Shown in pieces: positions 1 through 14,800 of a stretch of 64,000 bases of DNA. Both the position numbers and the translations under genes were made by a program. Location of the stretch: contig CM060847.1 of NCBI GenBank assembly GCA_030737835.1, forward strand, positions 9,438,704 through 9,502,703. The letters are read 5' to 3'. The notes below the pieces were generated by a model. That model worked only from the letters and a program-made list of their open reading frames with translations. It did not search any database and was not told the DNA's origin. This DNA comes from Acorus gramineus (Eukaryota; Streptophyta; Magnoliopsida; Acorales; Acoraceae). How positions within the stretch are numbered: the stretch's first letter is position 1; each line of letters starts with the position of its first letter.

Positions 1-328
1 AAAATTATTATCAACTTATTATAACTTATTCTGACATAGCTATACCCTTTTTTTTTATATATTGGAGGGACCTCCCGTAACTGACATTTCAGCTCAGCTG
101 GGTAAACTACCTCCGCCTGTATGCTCTGGTCTCATAATTTATTTTTCAGATTTTGCCAACACATAGGAGGGTAAATCAGCGCCAAAACTCAAAATCAAAA
201 CATGCCCTTTTTATTATATACCTACTTATTCTTTACAAACAAATATGTTTTTGTGTTTATTCACCCCAAATCATCATATTCCCAATCCATTCCACTACCC
301 AAACAGAAGGTCTAAAGAAATAAAATTA

Positions 329-1687
<1,359 letters not shown>

Positions 1688-2886
1688 CTATACCACAATT
1701 AAGCTGTCTGTTGTGGGATCTCTGCCACCGTCATCTCTTCCATCATCACCAACATCTTGATGTTTCTTTCTCTGTGGACCCGGACCCAACCCTGAACGCA
1801 CATTTTTAGGATTTTTTTAGTATACTATATTTTCAATTAAGATTAACTAGACAGAATATTTACAGAATAATCTTAATCGATCAAGAAATAATTTAAATTT
1901 ATATAAGTATTTTCAGGGGATTATATATATTTAAGACAGTTTAGGGTGCCCATCACAATTGGACGAACCTGGCTCATTAAATGGATAGGTTCATTCATTA
2001 GACTTCACATCATTTCATTTAAAACAGTCCAATTCAACCAAACAAAAAGCAAAAAAAGATCCATGTCCATTTTCATTCCCATATAAGTGGCAGCTGATTA
2101 TGGATGTGATCCTTGTTAGAGGACTAAATTCAGTTAAAATGAAATCAAACGGTCAGAAAAAACAAACTTTAGAAAATGTTATACCGTCATCTCTTCCATC
2201 ATCGGTCATCACCGACATCTATTAGACTCCGATTCTTATTCAAACATATACTCAAATTTTATTTAAAATTTAAATAAAAATTTAATTTGATATGATATGT
2301 CTCCAATCATCATTTTATATTTTTCTCAAATCTTTTAAAAAATTCACATTTTCTTCTAATTATTTCCTATAAACATTTTCAAAGTCCTTTTCCCAAAATA
2401 ATTTACCACTCAATTTTTCTTACCTTCAAGATATTCAAATTTAAAAATTATAATCATCCAATTTTTTGAAAAAAAAAGTAAAAATTATATTTTTTATTGG
2501 AGTAAAAATAAGAAATAAAAAAAAGGAGATGAAGATTTAATAAAGAAAACCCTTTTTGTTGGGGGGGGGGGGGGGGTTTCAAGGGATAATAAAAATTTTG
2601 GAGGATAAAAAGGCATCTAATATCATTCAACTAAATGTGGAGTTGAAAGAAAGAAAAATATCACATTGGAAGAAAATGTGGAAACAAAGGAAAAAAAAAG
2701 AGATGTTGAAAATTTGGGTAAAGATTTAAGTCTAACTTGATTTGGGTTGAGTAAAAACTTGATTTGGTATGGGTATGGATAAATGGTTGGAGAGGATTTT
2801 AGGTGACTTTTACTCAAACCTTCGGGGTCTGGTTGAGATGAACTCATCAAAACCCAATACAAAGGTATCATTTTTCATGAGGAAAA

Positions 2887-3118
2887 TGTTACACCCAATC
2901 CATTTTATAGTTTAAAACACATACCACACATGTTTTTATTTTTTTTAAATCATATATTTAAGTATATACTTTTATAAAATGTTCAATATATTCTTAAACA
3001 ATTGAATTGTATCAGTTATAAAACAGTGAAGAGGTATATATCTTGATACAGTGAGCTGAGGGGGTTAATGAAGTATATAAAACTGCATTTAAGATGGTAA
3101 AAAAGATTGAGTGTAACA
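2887..3118. repeat. AT-rich TGTTACAC-family element, copy B
   Basis: A 232-bp element with inverted ends: TGTTACACCCAATCC on the left and the complement of TGTTACACTCAATC on the right. The interior is AT-rich with ATATATCTT blocks like other members in this window. No coding capacity, so a MITE-like non-autonomous element is inferred. No clear target duplication is visible. Confidence 0.55.
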
Positions 3119-4192
3119 GTAAATTGGTTCAACTAGCCGGGTCGAGTTATAAAACACTGTCAAATGCAGTCCACACCATTATTTATTTATTTTTAAATAG
3201 TATACCTCATCTAGTGATGTGTGTATGATTGAATTTATGGAAATATATGTACATTGTTATAGTGAGTGCAAGGGATTAGTGAAATATATGGGACTGTAAA
3301 ATGAGCTAATTACAGTAATACTTTTTTATAATTTACTTGATAAATTATTATAATACACTAACTAAATTTGTGGTTGACTAAATTATTGTAATACACTAAC
3401 TAAATTTTTTCAAGGACCTAATTATAACTATGAGGGACCTATTTATAACAAATAAAAGGGCCTGGATGTGAAACAGATGAAATCTGGGGGCCAATCTACA
3501 AATACACCAGAAAAGGATAGAAATTTAAAAATCAACCGAACTCTAAATTATCAGATTGGGCGTGGTTCACCCATATTTGTCGGTTCTCTTCATGCTTTAT
3601 ATATAGTATAGAGAGAGAGTAAAAAACAAGTGGATACACTTGCTGTGTGAAATAGAAAATAATTTACTAAAATTTATGAAATAGTAATTTTATTATCATC
3701 AATGTGAATATGAAAATTAAAACTGAAACGAGACTTCTCATAAATAACTTTATGAGTTTAAATAATGAAACTAAAATATTTATTTTATAATTTTATAGAT
3801 ATCTTAATGGTCCAAAAAAGAAAATTTGGATAAGATTTGAAGTTCGACAAGATCAGGGATCTTGTTATAAATCTGAAAATTTGAATCAATGATCTTTTTA
3901 TAACATAGATAGGAGTCGGTTGTGAAACTAATACAATCTAAAGGTTGAACTTCAAATATCCCATAAAAAAAGAAAAAAATTGGTCGATTTTTATTAGGAC
4001 CGTATTATAAACATCAGGGACCTTGGGGGCCTATCTGCAAATTATCCTGCTAGTTGATAAAAATGGCTGATTTTTGCAGGGAGGTGGTTATAAATACCAA
4101 AGATTTGTGGGTTGATCTGCAAATAGCCCTGCCTACTGTGCCGCTTCATATAGAATATAGATGACTTAAACAAATTTAATTTTTAAAAAACT

Positions 4193-4320
4193 CAATACGT
4201 GTGTTTGTTTATTAATTTTTTAATTAAAAATTTCCATTTAAGGAGATAATATAAGGCCTTCAAATGTCCATTCGGATGAAAACTTTTAATTAAAAAATTA
4301 ATAAACAAAGACACGTACAT
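4193..4320. repeat. Short inverted repeat (hairpin)
   Basis: Arms of about 44 bases, near 4193-4237 and 4278-4320, pair imperfectly around the shared core TTAATTAAAAAATTAATAAA. It could form a hairpin with a 40-base loop. Probably a small decayed foldback element. Confidence 0.5.
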
Positions 4321-4497
4321 GCCTTTTCACTTGAAAACGTGAATTAAGTGAATAAGTGGTCAAGAAAAAAACAAAAACAAAATCCTCCACCAAATTTTCA
4401 ACAGCATCACCCGATTCAACCCTCATTTATTATAAGGATAAGTTCTCAATCGGACGAACCTGACTCGTTAAAAAGGATAGGTTCACCATTCATTTAA

Positions 4498-5025
4498 GGG
4501 AAAAATACATATAAACCCCTGTAAACTGACTAAAATCTATACAACCTTCTGATTTTTCTTAAAATCCATACAACCCCATGAAAATAACTAGTAAATCCAA
4601 ATAACCACCTGAATAAAATTTACGTTTACAGATAATAAATATTTTGTGAATATTATGTTTAGTTAACCATGATAGAAAACACAGCATACCAAAAATACTT
4701 ACAATATGTTAAAAATAGGAAAAATATTCTACAAATGATGATTTTATCATCTGAATAGAGTTTTATAATATATTCAGAGATGGTAAAATCATCATTTTCA
4801 TATGATCTTTTTGTATTTTTGACACATTGTAGTGGTTTTTTAGTATATTGTATTTTCAATCAAGATTACCCAAACAAAATATGCGTAAAATATTCATCAT
4901 CTATTAAAAAAATATTTATTCATGAGGTTATTTGAATTTATTAGATATTTTTAAAGAGTTATACGGATTTTAAGAAAAATAAAATGGTTATATGGATTTG
5001 AGGGGATTGTATGGATTTTTTCCAT
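4498..5025. mobile_element. Stem-type MITE, ~525-bp family, copy 1
   Basis: The ends are inverted: GGGAAAAATACATATAAACC on the left and the complement of GGAAAAAATCCATACAATCC on the right. Pairing continues inward through matching blocks (AAATCCAAATAACCACCTGAATAAAATTT-like text on the left and its complement near 4915-4945), so the element can fold along much of its length. The copy at 22273-22794 has the same length and order of blocks. No coding capacity. The superfamily is not settled by the ends. Confidence 0.75.
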
Positions 5026-5899
5026 CGTATAAAATGACCCTAAACCCTAAACAAATCTGTAACACTAAAGCCCCGTTGTATTTGACAACTCAGTTAGAGT
5101 TGTTTTTAACCTCTTTAAAAACTAAAAACCCAAACAAGTCCAATTAAGTAGGCTTGAAAATGTACCCTCATCATTACCTCAAAAAAGTGCCTAAAAAACT
5201 GTACTCATTCCAACAAAAACAGTTTTCGCTATTAACAAAAAAGTGATTAGTTAATTAATTAAAAAACATCTCTCATCATCACATCTTTAAAAAGTATGCA
5301 TGAAGTTCAAAACTACTTTTCAGATTGTGTTTTCAATTGCAACTTAAAAATCTCTCTCATGTCACATTAAAATATAAAATAATAAAAACACGCGTGTTAA
5401 ATTTCTCAAGAATATAAAAACAAAAAATCACTCACATATTTCATCATTAGAGAAGTTAAGACTACCAAAAACAAATAGTTTCACATGACTGCATGAAAAA
5501 GCGCTCTTATATTTCAATAATAAATATTAATTTCAAACCATTTTTATTATTTTACAATATACACTGTGACAGGTCATCAATGGCTTCCTCCACAAAAAAA
5601 ATTACAAAAAAAAAAAAGAAACAAAAAACAAGACCCTTTTTTTTTCTTTGGTGAGGGTACGTGTGGCAGGACCCTTGCACCTCAAATACATTTCTTCAAT
5701 TAAGCTGGACATAATAACATGGAAAGACATGAAAAAAAAAAGACATACGAGCTTTGTATACATTCAAACATACATACATTACATATACATAAATCAGACT
5801 TGCCTTCTGATCCCCTTGGTCAATCCTTTTTTTCCCCCTTCTTGTTCATCCAAAACCTCCCCGGGAAATTAGGAACTTATAATGTGAAAAACATTCAAT

Positions 5900-8372
5900 C
5901 TAAACGTGTTGAATGCAGAGGGTGTAACCTGAGATGATGGAGTTGATGGCAAAAGCCACGAAAGCGAGGAAAGACATGGCGGTCGAGGCATTCGCCATCC
6001 TCGTGAATGGGTCCTCCCCCCAGTTGGTAACCCAATCATCCGTCCTAGTCGCCGCTGACGATGAAGCCGACATCAGAAGATATGCGAATATCTGTAAGTT
6101 TCTGGATATGAGAAATTATGCCATGACACAATTTCCAAAGAATTTGAATTTGTTGAGGTGATACACCAGGATAGAGTCAAGGTTAGAACCCATCTCATCA
6201 GGTTTGGTTAGTCTCCAATAAGGGACTGAGGCATGTCAATCTCATATGTTTAACAGGTTTTTATGTTCTTCAAAATCATAATTGTTTATAGTTTTCGCAA
6301 GACACAGGATAAAATCACACTTTTTTATTTGGAAGAGCCAAAAACAACTCAAGAAAAGGCAACAATGTTTTCAAGATCAATATGGAAGATTTAACATAAA
6401 TTATGAGTTTAATAAACTTTCCCAAGCAATATTTTATTTTTCATGCTCTACAACTGCTATAAAATTAAATGAAACAAACATTTCTTTTCCATCTATGGTG
6501 TGAAATGAATCTTTTGCCACAAAGAATTACATGAACATTGTATGCTGTGGATGCCAAATTCCCAACAAAAAAATTAAGACAAACCATGGGGACTTCAACA
6601 TTCATTGGGAATTTTTTTACATGCCTCTATTAATAGAACTTGAAGGCATTCCGAATCTGCGTGTTTCACAATTTTCATATCAATAAATTTAACTCTATTC
6701 AATTGTTTAGTCGCGAATTCAACATGAGTACCAAACAATGTGAATTCATCTAGATCATCCTTCACATTTATAGTTTCAAGGATTCATTTTCCAACAATGC
6801 AAAGCCAATATAGAATCCCTCCCACATCAGGAGGACTCTGTTCTAATGTCGTGGCAAACTAGTTTAGCTAAAAAAATTCAACACACATGAGACGAAGGCC
6901 TTATAGTTGAAAATTTCAACTGATGAACTATATCCTCAAACAAAAGGATATAGTTAAAAGTTGGGCTAAAAACAGGGTTGGATGTAACATTTTTCTCATT
7001 CATTAATTCATTATAACATCAAATTCTCCAAAATCCCTTTGCTCAAAAACCCTTCCCAAGACATAAAGGGTTTCTATGTAAAAAAAAAAAATCTAAGGGT
7101 GCGTTTGGTTGCGCGATTGCGCTGCGATTGCGATTGCAGGAAGCTGCGTTTACAATCGTGCAACCAAACAGTTTTACTGTAGCAGCTTCCTGCACACAGA
7201 TTTCAGGCAAATAGTGCCCAAAAGCTGCGATTTCAGAAAGCTGAGAAAGTGAGCTTCCTGCAGAATCAGTTTGCAATCGCAGATTCCTGCAGAATCAGTT
7301 TTGTAATCGCGCAACCAAACGCAAGTCTTTTTTCAACCTTATTTTTGTAGATCACTCAATTTTTTTAGCATACCAAAACACCCTTAAGTTAGGGATTACT
7401 TCTTTTTTAGGTCATTCATCTCCTTTTCCGCAACTTACCCGTGAAATACGTTTTATACATTGTTATGCACTCTATGTACATTGTTAACTGTTACACGATT
7501 ATCCATCCTTATACATTATTATATCTCGTATACTGTTAACCATACTCTGTATATTGTTAACTACGTTGCACAAAACCGCTAACATGAGTGTTTTAGTATA
7601 CTAAATAGTTGTTAATGAACCTAGATAAAAATAAGGAATTAAGAAAAAAAAATATTTAAAACTAATTTTTCAAAAAAAAAAAAAAAACATTGAAGACCAT
7701 CCAAAAGGGGGCGGTGGTTACTGAGGCCACTTGCCTGATCCATGGCGAAGTCGAAGTAGTATCGAATCGGACGGCGGAGGATGTGTTTCCCGCTGATCAG
7801 ATGGTGGACCTGCGCGAACGCCTGGAACCCCGAGTACACGAACCCCATCACCGCCACCGATAAGCAGTACCTGCACCACCAACAAGCGTCAACTCTAAAT
7901 CAAATGATTTTTTTTTTTTTTTTTTATCATTGGACGTTCTCAACCGTCCGATCCATAGAAACAAACGAACGAACGACTGGCCTTACTTGTACTGCTTGTA
8001 CCGATAGAAAGAATCGCCGGCCCATCCCACCGTCTTATCGGCCGCCATCACCGAAAACGAGACGAGACAGAACGCGGCGGCGCAAACCCTAACGCCGATG
8101 CTGGCCCTCCTCAGGACCTCCCCGACGTGCCACCGCCTCACGATCCCTTCCACCACCCTCGAACGCTTCCCCTTCCCTCCGGAACCATCGTTCGGCGCCG
8201 GCGCCTCCTTCTTCGTCGTCGCCTCCGTCGCCGCCACGGCCAGCTCGTCTCGGATCGTCGTGTGAACGGTCGGCGCCGAAGGGGGAGGGGAGGGGAGCTT
8301 CACCGGATGATTCTCCGGCGGAGGGAGGGCCAGGTGAGCGTTCGATCGGAGAGGAGACGCCGGACAATCCAT
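5900..8372 (-). CDS. CASP-like membrane protein (CASPL, group 4 type), 237 aa
   Basis: Three exons: 7987-8372, 7735-7870 and 5900-6091; frames join exactly. CASP-like proteins are four-helix plasma-membrane proteins related to the Casparian strip scaffold proteins and to the MARVEL fold. A proline- and charge-rich cytosolic N-terminus (about residues 1-85) precedes helix 1, which carries the family arginine ([10 protein letters not shown]). Helix 2 follows ([14 protein letters not shown]). Helix 3 carries the family aspartate and runs on from YYFDFAMDQ into [12 protein letters not shown]. The loop [16 protein letters not shown] leads into helix 4 and a short tail ending at TAG. Intron 2 (6092-7734) starts with GC rather than GT (CAG|GCAAGT) and contains a MITE at 7100-7323. 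Exon 1 is far more GC-rich than the rest, as is common in monocots. The start is the ATG at 8372. Subfamily 4 is an inference; the superfamily is firm. Confidence 0.92.
7100..7323. mobile_element. hAT-like MITE in intron 2 of the CASP-like gene
   Basis: A 224-bp element with 19-base inverted ends, TGCGTTTGGTTGCGCGATT at 7100-7118 and its complement at 7305-7323. The interior repeats GCTGCGATTGCGATTGCAGGAAGC-like text in both orientations. The GTTTGGTTGCGCGATTG type of end is common in small plant elements. No clear target duplication was found, so the hAT assignment is a guess. Confidence 0.65.
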
Positions 8373-11300
8373 TGAAATGGTTTTTTTGTTTGTTTTTTTT
8401 CGATTTTGATCGGTGTTGGTAGTGTATTTGAGAGAGGGGGTTTATGGTCTGATGTTTCTGAAAGACATCGTAGTCTCTCTACGTGTCAATTTAATGTTTG
8501 GACTTGATAATTGACACGTAGATCGAATAGGATGGATATTGTGATTACGGCGGAAGAGGAAACTTTTTTGAAAGTGAAATGGTGCGCTTGAGCGGGACCA
8601 CTGGAGAGACAACAAAAAGATTGCGCGATAAAATGCACCTGAGTGTATTGTAAGAAAAGAATTCCAAGCGCAAACACAAAAAAAAAAAAAAAAGGTGTAA
8701 CTTTACTTGCTTTTAAACTGCGAAACCGAGGTTGGAATACACCTGGAATGTTGAAAATCAATACGCCGTATAAAAGAAAAGGGGATTTTTATTTTAACTC
8801 CTCATGAATCATGAGATTTAGTGATCAGTCTCTTAATTCTTCATATTTTGATTTTAGTTATCAAATTTAAGATATGTTCTTTTTTAACCCCTGAAAAAAA
8901 TCTATCTCTAAATTATTTAGTTTTGTTTTTAGTCCCTGGAAGGGACTAAAAAAGAACATATCTTTTAAATCTGGAGACTAAAATTAAAATATAAAGAAAC
9001 AGAGGATCGATCCCTAAATAGGTATGTTTACAGGACTGTAAACTAAAAAACCCAAAAGAAAAAGTAGAATGAGTTCCACTTTTATGATGCATTTCTTGTT
9101 CTTTTCTTTTGTTATAAATTTCCACAAGGGTTTCAGAAGAGGATAATAAGCTTTTCGACCACATAATTTTTTTAAAAAAAAGATGGAACAAAATTATTTT
9201 AAAATTATTATCTTATCCTTTAATTAATTATCTAAATATCTAAAAAAAATCAATGAATTGTCTTTGGATATGTTTTGTAAAATGTTTATTAATACAATAA
9301 TCAACTTTTCAAATATGATGTGTTTTTTTATAAGAATTAACCCAAAACAGGTAATGAAAAGGTAGAAACACGGTAATGATTTAATTAGAAAATGATAAAA
9401 TCATATATTTTGTTTGGAAATCTAGTGACGGGGTGTTTGTGTATTTAGGACTTTAAGGGGGTGTTTTTGCAGATTTCAAAAATTTTAGAGGGTCTAAACT
9501 CATTTTATCATTTAAAAAACAGCTTTTACTAAGTTTTTGAAATCAGTTTTTTCAAAAATAATAATAATAATAACAACAATAATATTTTTATTAGATTACT
9601 ATAATATTATTTTTCATAACAAAAAATTGTTTTCGTTCTTTTCTAACTAAAACAGCTAATAACATTTGAAAACATGTTTGAATTAAGGACAACTCCTATA
9701 AAAAAAAACAGGATCTTCAAAAATTGTTCAAACCAATTTTCAAATGTTACATTAGTTTTAACACATGGATTCATATCCATATAACTTTTATTATTTTTAA
9801 AATAGAAAATAAGTCTAAGAAAATATTGTTCAAAATATTACTAAAAAAATATAATACAAACATTTGGACTAAGCAACATTTTATCATCAATGAAAAATGA
9901 TATACACAGATCAGTTAAAAAATATTAGCACTTAGAAATTTTATTTTATTTTTAAGAAAATGTAAAGATATCTATTTTAATATAAATTCAAAACAGATAA
10001 AGGCCCTAATTTTGTGGGAGAGAGGACAACAGAAACCAAACACACCATTTGAAAAAAATTTCCATTTTCACTTATTGAATGGATCTACATAATTTGACTC
10101 AAATTACTCCATCTATTCATGCATACATTAAATGGACAAAATATGATGCAACCAAATAAAGGTCCTCAAAGAATTATTATTATATAATCAAGTAATTGAA
10201 TCTGACACTGACAAAGTATGAACACATGAAAAGCTCTCAAATATTAAAATACCAAAACTAGTAGAATAAGCAAAGAAAATCGAACAAACCTTTTAGACAA
10301 GGAAAAACCTTGGATGTGGGGAAGGGATATTATATTCCAAGGATCCTTTTTGCATGAGAGGCTTTAATAAAAGAGAGCCTTTGCAACTATCATTTCTCAA
10401 AAAAGATGAAATGAGAGACCTAACGTACCACAACAAAAAAAAAAATACAAGGCTAGAGACTTTTCACACGCATTTAAAAGATGCGTGATAGGTGGCATTT
10501 GCAAATACACAGCTTTTTTTACTGAAGTTTTGTATTTTATGCATTTTACTATCTTTTCACCTTTATATGTATTTGTAACAGAGCATCTCCAAAAAAACTC
10601 TCTACACCACATTTTTCTTTATATAGAGAATCAAAAACCTTAAAATCCACCTTCAAAAGCGTCCTCACACCCCTCCCTCACTACATTTTTCCCTAACACA
10701 CTCTTTATTGGTGAAGAGTCAAATTCATCCTCTACATCTAAAAAAAAAACTATATTGCCACCTTAACCTTCTTTCATTTTTTGTTTCTTTTATGTGAGCA
10801 TATTGGATATTTCCCTACATGAATTTTTTTTTTATTCATTAATAATGATTAATTTTTATTCATTATAAATAATTTTTATTTATTTTTCATGTTTTCAAAT
10901 ATTTTTTTTTACTTTTAATTAATTTTTATTCATTATTAATCATTTTTATTTAAATAATTTTTTTTACAAGTCAATATTTCATAAGTTTTATAATATACTT
11001 TTATTCATTTGATATTTAAACATCTTATAATTTATAAATATGAATTAAAATAAATTAATCATTTAAAACGAAGATAAGGAAAGAATGAAAAGATTTTTAA
11101 AATGATAAAAAATAAAAATAAAAACTTTCTACGTGTCATAAAGAACCTCATTTTCCCCGTAATGTAAAAAAATATTGAAGAGGCATTTGAAAATACCATA
11201 AAGCTTCATTTTTAATATGTTGAGACGTAAACCTACCGTTTCCATCAAAAAAAAAAAAAAAAAAAAACCAAAGCACAATTTTGCTAGATTCTTAAAATGA

Positions 11301-11859
11301 TAATTTTTTATATATTCAAATGCTGATATTCAATTTCTTAAAAAACTGGGACTGTTTGAAAACAAGTATATATTAATTAAATAATAGTATAAATTATTTC
11401 TCAAAACTGGCCAAACTCATTTCTAAACACTGCCTAAGAAAACAATCATGTGAGTATTGACCCCATAGATACACTACCCTGAGATAATGTAGAACATAAC
11501 CAGTGTACAATATATAGTCTGCTCTTTTTCATTCTATTGTTTAGTCTCACGCGATTTCATTAACATATATAGCTCAGTAAGAAATAAGAAAGAAAAAGAA
11601 AAGGACAAAATGAGACTACGGAGATAAAGGCTGCAAAAAGAAAGCGAAATTTCTAAACAAAACAAGCTCTTAGCTCTCACCATTACTGCACAGAGTCGAT
11701 ATGCTGTTTCAGCCATGAGAATTTGAACAAACCAACAGCCGCTGTAGAAACAGCTCCAATCAGCTTGTTCTGGTCTTCAGTTGAAGAACCAATTCCAGGC
11801 TAAGTGGACGTCATCGGATATAGAAAATATAAACACTGTCAATTATTGTCTAACTGGCT
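8373..11859. other. Intergenic region between CASP-like and EXECUTER genes
   Basis: About 3.5 kb. It holds the upstream region of the CASP-like gene (8373 upward), an old foldback MITE (8781-9053), AT-rich text, and a stretch from about 10577 opening with GAGCATCTCC, a common start of small plant elements, without a convincing partner end. 11534-11859 is probably the 3' UTR of the EXECUTER gene. No gene seen. Confidence 0.55.
8781..9053. mobile_element. Foldback MITE, ~271-bp family, older copy
   Basis: It shares the design of the copy at 26385-26655: arms opening GGGATTTTTATTTTAACTCC and, on the other side, the complement of GGGTTTTTTAGTTTACAGTC, an arm block with GATCGATCCCT, and a centre with TTTAGTCCCTGGAAGGGACTAAA. 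The two arms differ at many positions, so this copy is older than the one at 26385. Confidence 0.65.
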
Positions 11860-14800
11860 CTATGCAGGCAGCTTTAATCGGTCAAAGAGTACGAGAAAGC
11901 TCTGTTCTGGCACCACATAAAGGAATCCAAGTTCCGTGCCCCTGATATGAGGTGGCATACCCTAACAAGAAGAAAAAAGTGTATCAGGTAACATGTAGAT
12001 ATTCGCCACACATGAAAATAGGTATCAGAAATCCAAACTTAATAGACTTCATTCACATGAGAGCATCAGTTAAAATTTGTCAATTTTACGTCCCGCTTCC
12101 TAGATAATGAGTCGTGCGGAAAATGCTCTAAGAAGACTGCTACCTTGCCATTGAGTTGAAGCAATTCACCATCAACCCATTGAGGATTATTAAATCCAGG
12201 TTCTGCAATTCTTCCCTGACCCTTGTAGCTTGCAACCTGCAATGGAACATACAGAATGATTCCATTACTGCGGGGAAAAATAATGTTTAGTCCCTAATTC
12301 TTGGTGATTGAGGATTAGATGGACTCCATAAAAATATGGACATCAGCCTATTAAGATCATAATATAGAAAAAGCATATTAACGGATAATTGTAAAACCCA
12401 TCAACATAAATAATGCATCTCGTGGATATCAAAAAAGATGAAGTTTGCACAAATATTTTCAACACCTAAATGAACATGATAAGAGGAGGGGAATTTTAGA
12501 TGATCTTCTGATATATTGGAAATATCAAACAACAAAATATTTCACTTGATAATGCTTCTAAATAGCATACTCAAAATACTAAAAGTAGAAAAAAAATCAT
12601 AGGATCACCTAAAATTTCTTAGGTCCCAATTTTGTTATGCTCCATCAATATGCTTATTATAATTGTAATGGCATCCCAAACAGTGGGAAAAGCTGGACAG
12701 AGGAACTCGAATAATGGACATTGTAATTTGTAAATTATAATTCCTGTGGGTATTTCACCTACACGGCTACACCCATGTCCAGATAGCACCATTGGATGGG
12801 AAACAAAAAAAAGGAAAACATAATCTTTCAAAAGAATAAATTTTAAACAAATTGGAGCCACGGAGTCAGGATAAATATAAGTAGGGCATTCTTGTATACA
12901 AATATGCAGTAAAAAAAGGCACTTACCACCCCCAATTCCTCCGGATAGATCCCATGATTTGGAAGGCGATTCCCTTTGCCAATTTTAGCACGAAAAGTGA
13001 CCTACTCAAGAAAAAAACAAATGAGGAAGCACGTACAAAGTTGATATATAATTCAGAAACACAACTCATAGGAGGTAACTACCAACCTGGCCAGCTGGAA
13101 CATTTGGGTCACCCGTCAGCTTCACTGCTTCAACATATTCAAAAAATTCAACATCTGAGGGATCATCGTCAGATGGATCACGCCAGTGTCCAAACTTACG
13201 TCGTAATTGTACAACTTCTGTGCCATAAGGTCCAAAAACCCCCACGTACAAACCTGTCATCCAACATCACATATTTCAAATGCTTGATTGTGCACAAAAA
13301 ACATCATCCGATTATAATAGAAAAGGACAATAATGATAAACCAATTTCATGGAACAAAAGGTACCATTAAATGGGTCTAAACCGTTGTCCACAGTGATCC
13401 GATTGAAAAAAGTCGTGTTAGATAGTCTGTTCCACCTCTGTGCCTGGCTAACTGCAAGCTTAATGATCTCACGAACATCTCTAGACACCTAGAATAACAC
13501 TTAATCAATTTATTATCATGTACATAATAATAGCTGAAAAAAGGTTTCCTATCAACTGATCACATTTTGGCCAATCAATCATAAGGCAAGCTAAGCTGTT
13601 TAGGCCCACTTGACTGATATTATAAATCAAAAGTACAGGGGAAATTGATTGAAAGTGTGAAAAATGACTGCTATCTACAATTAATAAAATTTCCTACATG
13701 AAAAACAATTGCTTTTGAAAAACAAGATCACTTGAATTCAGTGAAGAATTAAATCCAATTGAACTTAGACCGAAATTAATTACAACTAAACTTATCCAAA
13801 AAGAAAACAATCTGACTGAGAATAGATGCATTTAGTTTTTCTTAAGATATTAATACAAGGCATTGGAAACTGATTGGTGGAAAAAAGGGCATTCAAATTA
13901 ACGGGCCAAATCAACAATAACAGAATCAGGATCATGAATTGCCTTGAGATGATGCAGTCATGATCAACTCAATTGCTCATGGATGTGGACAAAAGATGGA
14001 TTTAAAGAAAGAAAATGACGCAACAAAGGCTTGAACTCTTAAGACAAATTTCTTCCACGATGCAATTAAAGGTAACCCGGGTCTCTAATTCCATTTATTA
14101 TTATCATTTATATTCTGGTGCATTGTTTAGATTTTGATATATCATTATCTTGTTTTCATATGAGAGGGAGTAACATTTAGTTGCGGTAAAAAGAGATACT
14201 CTAATTGAAGTTATATATGGTTCTTTAATATCAAAAGTGACCTATTAATAAAATGTCTCCCACTCTTTCCTCAAAAAATATAAAAAGATAAAATAAAATG
14301 ATGATGATGATGAAGTGACCCAGAAGAGTGTCTAGTCTTAGCAGGAGAATACATCACCTTTCCTAATGTGATCTGTTTTTAGTGAAAATAATAATGTATA
14401 GAAGATGGTTTTGATGGCCATCCAAATATTAAGTAAAAAAAATAAAAGGCAAGCTTCCTCCCTCACATGCACATATCCCCAACACGTACACTTAGAAAAG
14501 GACATATTAATATAAGAACCAATTTACATACAATAGAAACATCAACAGAATATCTAGCAGCTAAAAAGGACTTGCCATCATAGACTTCTGTGTCAGGATA
14601 TGATGAGGCAAAAGAAAATGAGTTCCGTACCAGCATTTCAAAATCTAAGTAACTGGAATTAGCTGTCTCACCTTTGATGGAACTTTATCTATGCTCCAAA
14701 GAGACTTAGCAACATCAAGTGGCATTAGTTCAGACACAGCTTCAGCAGTAACTGCTGCAATTTTCAGTTTAGCTGCTTGGCTTTCTCCAACTTCTGTATC

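Noticed and set aside
2561-2576. A run of G that might suggest a G-quadruplex or promoter signal.
   Set aside because: It is a homopolymer in AT-rich intergenic DNA with no nearby start site; assembly or replication slippage explains it.
5934-6161. A plus-strand 75-codon frame.
   Set aside because: It is antisense to the last exon of the CASP-like gene, which has a clear family match on the minus strand.
8089-8367. Two further long frames over the first exon of the CASP-like gene.
   Set aside because: They are shadow frames of a GC-rich exon, with no hydrophobic helix order and no splice continuation.
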